The notes under the pieces: model-generated
The model's database searches: none
What the model was told of the DNA's origin: nothing
The model's input: only the letters and a program-made list of their open reading frames with translations
Position numbers and translations under genes: made by a program
In this document: positions 56,939-64,000 of the stretch, piece after piece
Layout: every line of letters begins with the position of its first letter
Numbering within the stretch: position 1 is the stretch's first letter
DNA from: Seiridium cupressi
Lineage: Eukaryota > Ascomycota > Sordariomycetes > Amphisphaeriales > Sporocadaceae
Reading direction: 5' to 3'
Length of the DNA stretch: 64,000 nucleotides
NCBI GenBank assembly: GCA_036674765.1
Contig: JARVKI010000029.1
Location: forward strand, 186,001 to 250,000

Positions 56939-57968
56939 TTAAGCCATCTGGCTCGCAGCGGTAGTGAGATATTTCTGGATGTAGTGGCAGTCGCAATTGG
57001 CATGTCTGAAAATCTCGTGCTTGAGAGCCAAGACCTCGTCCGTGAGTTCGGCAGCGCATGTTGTCAGGGTTTGCTTCTCGATCGAGAGTTCGAGTTCTCG
57101 GTCGCGCAGGTCGTCGGCACTCTTCTTGGTCTTCTCTCGGCATCTGCTGGCTGCCAGGCGGTTCTTCTGCCGAGTGCGCTCGTGTTGCTGTTGCCGCTTC
57201 GAGATTGTCGTCACAACAGTGTTGTGTGGGGCTGGGCCAGCCTCACTATAAGCATCGGGAGAGTCCACGAAGGTCGACCTTGCGTCACTGGTTTTGCTTC
57301 CGCGACGGTTGTGCGAGTGGGGTTGTGAGATAGCATAGTCACCATTTGCGTCGGCATTGTCACCAGCCGGGTCAGCACTCCAATGACCAGGGAAACAACC
57401 GCGGATGAGACTGTCACGGGTTGAGTGAAAGTCCTGAGTCTGTACGTGGATGGGACTCCTGACCGAGGCTTCCCGCAGCACGTGTCGAGAATGCTGGTCC
57501 GTGGTCTGCAGTTGGTGCTCATGGTGAAGCGGGTGCTGGGAGATGAAGGGGCCCATCTGTTGGACAGCGTATTGAGGATATACCCCCGTTGTTAGATCAT
57601 ACTGCTGACCATGCGATGAGTATTAGCTCCTCTGCGTTGAGCGAGAGATCATCGCCTTCACAAAGTAGGAATGAGACAAAACCAGTCAGGGTGATGAACT
57701 GTCGAAGGAATACGAGCCGACGTACCTCAATGGGGCTTATGAAGGTAGTAGCAGTGCCATTAGGGCTACGAAAGGCATCGCCGCAGCCATTGTTTGTGTA
57801 GTAAGAGGCCGATGGGTCAGCTCCCGCTGATGCTTCTGGGAAACTCGGGGCCCAATAGTCATCAATGGGGTCGATATGGGACACGACACTTGAGTCGGGC
57901 CCAGATTGACGTGATGACATGTTGTTCTGACCAGACGGCGGTTCGTTCCACGAGCTGACTGAATCCAT
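56939..57968 (-). CDS. ATF/CREB-type bZIP transcription factor
   Basis: Putative nuclear regulator. Exons 57726-57968 and 56939-57601 (124-nt intron, gtacgt...gcag) join in phase 0 to 301 aa. The N-terminal two thirds are polar and disordered (Ser, Gln, His-rich). The bZIP domain is at about residues 217-285: basic region RTRQKNRLAASRCREKTKK with the N-x7-R pattern (NRLAASRCR), then a leucine-zipper helix (LRDRELELSIEKQTL, LTDEVLALKHEIF) and the HANCDCHYIQKYL tail characteristic of fungal Atf-like factors. The Asn/Ala/Ser/Cys/Arg core suggests recognition of CRE-like TGACGT sites. The ATG at 57968 (MDSVSSWNE) is preferred; a longer frame begins at TTG. No obvious target cluster adjoins it. 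Confidence 0.85.
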
Positions 57969-60900
57969 CGTCCTTTCAGGAGTAGTGGATCGCCGAGGCA
58001 AGCTGCTAACGGATCGACTCGTGTTGCAGATCCTTGAGCTCGCTTGTCTACCGGGAAGCAGGCAATCCAGAACACACTAATACGGGGGTGGCTCGTGGGT
58101 ATGTAAGAACAGCTCAATCGCAGGCGCAGGTGTGTACTCCCTGAAGACAGATGACGTATCTTAGGAAAAATCGCTGGCTGCGGCACAGCTGCAACATGTT
58201 GCACGGGTGTGAGATAGGTAGCTCAATTTCGGATTGGCCCACAGCCGTGAGTTGGAACGGCTTTCTTGGTCGATATGTCTATCTCCAGCTCATGCTCGCC
58301 TAGATAGACCAGATATACAACGATTATTTTGATAGCTCCTCAAGTTCAAAACTTGCTTGTCCATTACCTGGGGTCTAGAATCGTCACTCCCCCGACATGC
58401 TAGGACGTACGGCATCTTCCAGTGGATGCAGCCAGCGACATACTACTGTATGGCACCCAGTATATATGAGCTCTTCCCTGTCGAAAGGCCGAGACAGACT
58501 GAAATCGGCTTAGCGTCCAGCAAGAACCCCCATATGGTTCGAACAGCCAATCACCATTAGGGTCCGCGCCTCAGTACTAATCAAAAGCTTCTATACATTG
58601 TAGACCTTCGGCCTTTTTACCGAACTTCCACTCCCTGGATTGGTGGTGCGTCGGGGAAGGGACCTAAGCCGACGGCTTGGGACAAAAGGGGCTGAGGCGC
58701 CTATCTCTTATACCCACACCCAAGGTCGCAGAAACAAACCCCTGACCCGAATGTCTGCCTACATTATAGCTATGCCACAATTTAGTGTGGAACTTAACAT
58801 CATCCTTCGTCCTTGCCACGGCACTCACCTTGCAGGCACTTGTCATATATATTGTCGGCCGTGCTAGCCAGCGACGCACCAGTGCATTCACCAAAGGGAC
58901 GGTTTTGACATCGCGACCAGGACACGAAGACAACTCGATTCAATCTCACTAGACGATGGCTATATCGAGTGGTGCTTGGTGCTTGGTGCTTGGTTTCGCG
59001 TTCCCTTTCCACAATTATACAGGATATAACGCCACCACTGCCTGTACTTTGCCGTCTGCAGGGTTTTTATTCTTTTTGTTGCCATCTTATGTAGGGAGCC
59101 ACACGGCAGCAAGCTAGTGTTCGTCTTCGGTTCTAGACCAGGAGTCAACTTCTACCTGCAGCTGCCTGGTGGCTAGAAGTACCATCGCCATGAACTACGG
59201 GCTTCGGGTACCGGAGATATGCATAAATATGACAAATAGAAACGCTGTTTCTATACACGTGGCTCATTGTGCGGAAACATTCAATTGTCTTGCCCAGGGT
59301 CAGAGGAGGGGTCTTCGAGGTTGTACAGGCATGGTAAATTCCGTGCCGACAAGTCTCGATGACAAGTTTCAATCTTACTCCTCTGAACAAGGTGCAGAGT
59401 ATCACAGCATAATACCAGGAGCGCAGGGAAGTGCTATCAAGCGAATGTCTTAGTCTGATTGGAGTGTTTACCATGCATATCACACGTTCTGTGCAGTGGC
59501 TGGGTATTGGTGGTTCCTTTTGTTTGACAACCGAGAAAAGCACCTATATTCCATACTAATGGTACATCCCTCATTTTCGGACGTACTCCGGAATCGTCCA
59601 TTGGCTAGTAAAACCAGCCCAAGCAACCACTCCAAGTACCGACATCATGGTTCACATCTGAAGACCTTTTGACCGACTGCTCAGTCAGATGATGGCGCAG
59701 ATCTCAACCGCAGCGGTTAAGGTGCAAGAATCCCACATGCAGCCTTTCGTGACTTTATTCGCTACCCTTGTACAGAACTGAGATTCACTCAGCTACTAGT
59801 TGTGTCTCGTACATAACCCGTCCATGACTGATGCTGGCGTCAAATGAAAAGACGAGATCGCATGGTTGACCGTGATGACAGGGGAGCGGTCTGGACAACC
59901 AATATACACGCAAGAGACGAATGGGAAATTACGGACCACGCCCCGGTGCTGCGTCGGATAAGCCATTGAGGTCTCTACGGAGTCGACTTCGCACGCGACC
60001 CATGTACCCATATGCACTTGGAACCTATGTATGTAGGCTCCGGCTCTTCCATGCTCTGACCATCCTGGGGCAGATAAGCATGCCTGCTCCTCAACAAAGC
60101 TCCCATCTGTCTCCCTCACCGGTCGTTGCTGAGACCACCCATTCTCCTCAAATTTGGCTAACCTATCATCAAGTGTTGTTTCTTTTCTTTGCCACGTTCC
60201 ATTGGCCTCGGTCGCCTCCCAATCGTGCCGTGGCATCCAGGCACCTGATTGCCGGATTGCGGTCACATCCACAGTCCGAGGTTCACTGCCTTCAGTTTGG
60301 AGTGTGCTCCACTCACTCTCTGAGGAGGAGAGAAATTTGTCGTAGAGACAACGAGCATTGACAGTCTTCGACGATTCATTCGACTTCCGACAGGAATATC
60401 GATCCCGCATGAGCGATACCGCAACCTCGTCTAAGTCCCCAGGACCCTCGTAAGATCAATTTCTCCGAACACCATGGAAGAGCACCCGGAAAACTGCTTC
60501 TCTTACATGGAGTCATCGAGAAAAATGCCGAAAGCCATTTTCTTGTCTCAAAGCTACCGCCAACTATCCTTCGGTACTATCCTAAATCCATCGAGAGAGA
60601 ATGAACAATCCAACGTAATTTACATATGGACGAACTCTATCGCAGTCGTTTCCGTTGCGCATGTTCTGTCAAGTACTACACTGCTTAAACGGTCATGTTA
60701 CCGTTCTTAATAGAACTTCTCCTCCTGACGTTTCTGTCCTGCCATAGGGCACTCAAAATCCTTCTCCTTGATTTCCTTACAGCTGACGGCATACCACTTG
60801 ATTGACTTGCACGCCACGGAGGAATCGAGGCGTGGTCGAGTCGGATTTAGGATCGTACAACTGGGTAGAAAGCAGTAAGTCTGGTACCGGCGCACCGAGT

Positions 60901-61076
60901 CAATTCTCGACACGACTTCAAGCTGGATCATTGTTGATGACATTGGGCCACCTCCGAATCCGAACTACGTGATCGCTAGTATTTACTTGCAGTGCATTGC
61001 ACTTAATCAAGCAAAATGCTTGGCCGGCTGTTGTTTATGGCATACAAGTATATACCTAACTAAATGCTTATTTGTC
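57969..61076. other. Gene-poor interval of 3.1 kb
   Basis: Between the bZIP start and the GH3 stop. It holds a short tandem tgcttgg repeat at about 58972-58992 and one long unexplained minus-strand frame (59796-60410, listed separately). Other frames are short and overlap. No RNA genes recognised. Confidence 0.4.
59796..60410 (-). CDS. Unsupported 204-codon ORF, possible orphan gene
   Basis: An ATG at 60410 opens 204 aa without introns. The sequence is hydrophilic in its first 110 residues (for example PRHDWEATEANGTWQRKETT) and has no recognised domain, signal peptide or membrane segment. The length is above what most random frames reach here, but the overlapping plus-strand frame at 59921-60361 is 146 codons, so local base composition may simply be stop-poor. 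Confidence 0.25.
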   Translation of the reverse strand: MRDRYSCRKSNESSKTVNARCLYDKFLSSSESEWSTLQTEGSEPRTVDVTAIRQSGAWMPRHDWEATEANGTWQRKETTLDDRLAKFEENGWSQQRPVRETDGSFVEEQACLSAPGWSEHGRAGAYIHRFQVHMGTWVACEVDSVETSMAYPTQHRGVVRNFPFVSCVYIGCPDRSPVITVNHAISSFHLTPASVMDGLCTRHN

Positions 61077-63507
61077 CTATATATCTAGCGTACCATTGAG
61101 CCTGAGGTCCCTGCTGCTTGCACCAACATTAATCTGGTACGAGCCCTCCTGAAGCCTCCATTGCTGAGCAATAACATCCCAGACGCTCAGATCTCTCCTA
61201 GTCAGTGAGAAGCTTACCGTCCGAGTTTCACCTGGTCGGACAGGGGCTCTCTGAAAGCCGCGCAGCTGGCGCACAGGGGTATCCAAATCTCCAGGAATGC
61301 CGACATAGAGCTGTGCAACTTCAGACGCGGCCGTGCCACCCGTGTTGGTGATGGTGCAGGTGACCGACGCTACCACAGCCCAGAGATCGGGGTGGCCGCC
61401 CTGAATGATCGGAATGGTAGGGTCTGGCAGTGCTTGGGTGTTCGCCCCATTGGCGAGACTGACGGATAACTCCCCGTACTCAAAGGTAGTGTACGTCAAT
61501 CCAAAACCAAACTCAAATCGCGGCTCGATGCCTTGCTTGTCAAAGGCTCGATAGTCGATATACAGCCCTTCAGTGAAGTTGTCCTGTGGGAAAGCGTCAA
61601 AGGTAACGGTCGAGTTCAAAATGCTGCCATAGTCTTCCTCTTGCTTGGCCACAGTGAACGGTAGTTTCCCGCTTGGCGCCTCGTCTCCCCAGAGCACGCT
61701 GACAAGGCTGTGGCCGCTCTCCTGGCCGGGGAGCCCAGCATACAACACAGCCGTGATATTCGGGTTTTCGATCCAAGCATCAACTGTGCGAATACCGGTT
61801 GAGTGTATGACGACAATTGTGTTTGTGCAGTTGGCCGCAACATTGGTAACTAGCTGATCACTGAAGTCATCGGTCAAGGTCGTCCGATCAAAGCTCTCCG
61901 AGGCATATGCGTTGATGAAGACCAGGCAGGCATCGGCATTGACGTATGCGGTCGGATTGATCGATTCAAAGTCCCATCGTAGGATACCACGATCCTTGGT
62001 AAGCCGTTCTTGAATCGCCTGGAAAGGTGATACTACATATGGCGGTGCACTAGATCCGGATCCGCCACCTGTGATCAAAGTCCCTTGGAACGTGTTCCAT
62101 CCAAAGTTCACTTCGTACCCTCCGCCGTACCGTGATGGGTTGGCCCATGGTGAGGATTTATGGTTGGCATCATATCCAGTGATATAAAGAAACCGCGGCT
62201 TCTGAAGCGGCAATGCATTGTTTGTGTTCTTTACGAGCACAGTACCAGCGGAGCCTATCTTCTTAATGATGGAAGCGTGATCATCTTGGACGTCGATAGG
62301 ATCATGTTTTTGAAGATTGCTGTAGACAGCCGGCGAGGGATAGCCGTTGTCTTGGCCGATATAAAACCAACTGGCCAAGACTCGAGTGCTCATATCAGTG
62401 ACGCGATCCTCGCTGACGGAACCATTATTGACAGCATTTGTCAGGTTTTGGCCTGCACAGATAGTGTCAGTCATTGTTCTGGTTTTGGTCCGGATAAACA
62501 ACTGGGATTTGATGGTGACTTACCCCAAAGCACGGAATCCGGCATTGCTAGGTCAAGACCAGAATTTGCAGAAGCAACGCCGGAATATTGACCACCCCAA
62601 TCACTGATAACGACTCCCTCGAAGCCGAGCTCAGTCTTGAGAATGCCGTTGAGAAGCTTCGAGTTTTGGCAGGAATATGAATTGTTTACTCGCTGATATG
62701 AGCACATGATACCAACAGCACCTTCGCGAAGTCCATCCATGAATGGAAACAAGTATAGCTCGTGGAGAGACCTGTCGTCTATGTTGGAACTGACGGCTTC
62801 GCCCAGATCTCCAGGTCGCCTTCGCCACTCCTGCTCATTTAGGAGAAAGTGCTTTGGGTTAGCCATGACACCCGCGTCCTGGATTCCTCGAACGATATTG
62901 CCCATTCCTGCACCGGCAAGATAAGGGTCGTTGGAGAGTCCTTCCCAATTCCGCCCGCCTCTGGCAACTCGGCCCAAGGGCCCGGCCACAGGCCCGAGGG
63001 CGATGTTGATTCCCTTGCCCTTGAACTCTTCTCCTAAAGCCTTTCCATATTGGTACATAAGATCACGATCCCAGGTGGCCGCAACATGAATGCCTGCAGG
63101 AAATGCCGAAGTGAACTCATTCCCCCGGATTCCATCTGGGGCATCCGAGAGACACAACGACGGCACACCAAGTCGTGGGATCGAACCGGAATTTCCGACG
63201 CACTGCCCGGTGAATCCTCCGGTGACGTTCACTTTCTCCTCTAGCGTCGCTTGCGAGATGATTGATCTCGCGCGGGCATAGGCGAGTGCCCAGCGGGAGC
63301 TGCTTGTGCCATTGCTCTGAGCTAGATAGGCCATTCAGTACAAGTTCCAGAGAAGTTCCTTCGAGTTTTCTACGTACGCGAAGGGTAGACTGGAGGAGAT
63401 AGACCATAGTAAGGCAGTTCCGATTCATTAGTATAAGCGTAGCCCTGTCCAGACACGGTAGTACCGTGCAAGAACAGAGCAAGTACTACACCCGCAAGTG
63501 ACTTCAT
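61077..63507 (-). CDS. Secreted GH3 beta-glucosidase
   Basis: Extracellular exo-acting beta-glucosidase releasing glucose from cello-oligosaccharides or beta-glucosides. Exons 63378-63507, 62524-63321 and 61077-62452 join in frame to 767 aa. The signal peptide is MKSLAGVVLALFLHGTTVSG (about 1-20). The GH3 N-terminal barrel carries LCLSDAPDGIR, KHF (about K200-H201), and the nucleophile Asp in VISDWGG (about D284). The alpha/beta sandwich domain includes AGLPGQESGHSLVSVLWGD, APSGKLPFT and YIDYRAFDKQGIEPRFEFG, followed by a C-terminal fibronectin-III-like domain (VTCTITNTGGTAASEVAQLY, RQLRGFQR). Several N-glycosylation sequons are present. Start chosen because exon 1 alone supplies the signal peptide. 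Intron 1 is 56 nt and intron 2 is 71 nt. Confidence 0.93.
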
Positions 63508-64000
63508 CTTATCGCCTTGACCCGGTAGTTCGGAGGCTGAGAAGTTGTACAGAGTGAGATCAAGACTCGATCAAGCAAAGCCTCGTCATATTTATCCCAC
63601 GCCTGAACTGCCTCGGTTCACAGACTCGGCCGACTCGTGACTGAACGACCGGGTTTACATCGTTTACCCCGTTTCTTGGCCATCATCCCAACTCGGTCGG
63701 CACCAGCCCGACGATAGTGGCATGTATGTCAATTGACTTTCCCCTCAAAGACTATCTATCATTGGGGTAATAGGCCGAGTGCAGTATGAGATCGACAGCG
63801 TCAAGTATAGTGTGGGGCCTCTTATGTGGGGAAGCGGAGACTGCCAATGGCAGAATGGGGCTTATTTACATAAGGTAGAGAGACTCGGACAACAAAAACT
63901 GGAACTGGGATGCAGTTTAGGTTGATTTTCGGCAATTGACTAAGGTATTTCTTGGTTAGACTTCGGCCATATGAGCCGCACACCTACATCGAATCACGAC
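63508..64000. other. GH3 upstream region
   Basis: Promoter side of the secreted beta-glucosidase, up to the window edge. It contains paired GTGGGG motifs (listed separately) and several CGG triplets near 63.61-63.70 kb (for example ctcggccgactcg), which are core half-sites for zinc-cluster regulators. No coding sequence seen. Confidence 0.4.
63812..63831. promoter_or_regulatory. Paired CreA-like sites upstream of the GH3 gene
   Basis: Two GTGGGG hexamers (63812-63817 and 63826-63831) match the CreA/CRE1 consensus SYGGRG and lie 8 bp apart, about 305 bp upstream of the beta-glucosidase start codon. Closely paired sites are the arrangement generally required for carbon catabolite repression in fungi. 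Hexamers are common by chance, so this is only suggestive. Confidence 0.35.

Noticed and set aside
58972..58992. tgcttgg triplicate as a functional element
   Set aside because: Three 7-bp copies are within normal simple-repeat background; no other support.
1..64000. Secondary-metabolite cluster around the two bZIP genes or the GH3 gene
   Set aside because: No PKS, NRPS, terpene synthase, P450 or transporter is present in the window.
1..64000. tRNA, 5S rRNA or CRISPR arrays
   Set aside because: GGTTCGA-like strings were examined on both strands; all lie in coding regions or lack an A box and cloverleaf partner. No regularly spaced repeat array exists.

Overview
The window is nuclear DNA of a filamentous ascomycete (Pezizomycotina); the class is not resolved from sequence alone. 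The evidence is the set of fungal orthologues (Nop14, Rcl1, Orc3, Sec66, Dsc4, Mnn9, a CLIP-170 with two C-terminal zinc knuckles, an Env7-type kinase), the short introns of about 50-100 nt with GTAAGT-like donors and CTAAC-like branch points, mostly monocistronic genes on both strands, and the absence of bacterial-style operons. I used ATG starts only; several longer open frames begin at TTG or GTG and were trimmed to the first plausible ATG.

Layout. 1-8.2 kb: Hsp40/Ydj1 (minus), an Env7/STK16-like kinase (plus) and tRNA m7G methyltransferase subunit Trm82 (minus). 8.2-13.1 kb: gene-poor, with one small YAP-type bZIP regulator. 13.1-21.1 kb: vacuolar alpha-mannosidase (GH38) and a CLIP-170 plus-end tracking protein, both minus. 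23.1-34.6 kb is the densest housekeeping part: an unknown membrane-anchored protein divergent from Nop14, a GPATCH11-like G-patch protein, a mitochondrial PPR-type protein and Orc3. 35.5-42.7 kb: a conserved fungal protein of unknown function, Sec66, Rcl1, Dsc4 and cytosolic PheRS alpha (five exons), packed as convergent and divergent pairs. 43.4-46.6 kb is the odd accessory patch: an orphan ORF preceded by three related intron-like repeats, a 2EXR-type gene broken by a 14-bp tandem duplication, and an AT-rich stretch resembling a transposon end. 48-54.6 kb: a proline/serine-rich fungal protein, Mnn9-type mannosyltransferase and peroxisomal E2 Pex4. 54.6-64 kb: gene-poor, with an ATF-type bZIP and a secreted GH3 beta-glucosidase.

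Functionally the window is mainly housekeeping: ribosome biogenesis (Nop14, Rcl1), translation and tRNA (PheRS alpha, Trm82), secretion and glycosylation (Sec66, Mnn9), protein quality control (Hsp40, Dsc4), replication (Orc3), cytoskeleton (CLIP-170), peroxisome (Pex4). The accessory layer is two isolated bZIP factors, a secreted glycosidase and the 43-46 kb patch. I see no biosynthetic gene cluster, no RNA gene and no complete transposon. The observations most worth following are the intron-like repeats at 43.98-44.26 kb, the duplication-broken 2EXR gene at 46.07 kb, and gene models with unusual splicing (ORC3, and the gene at 23.1-24.3 kb).
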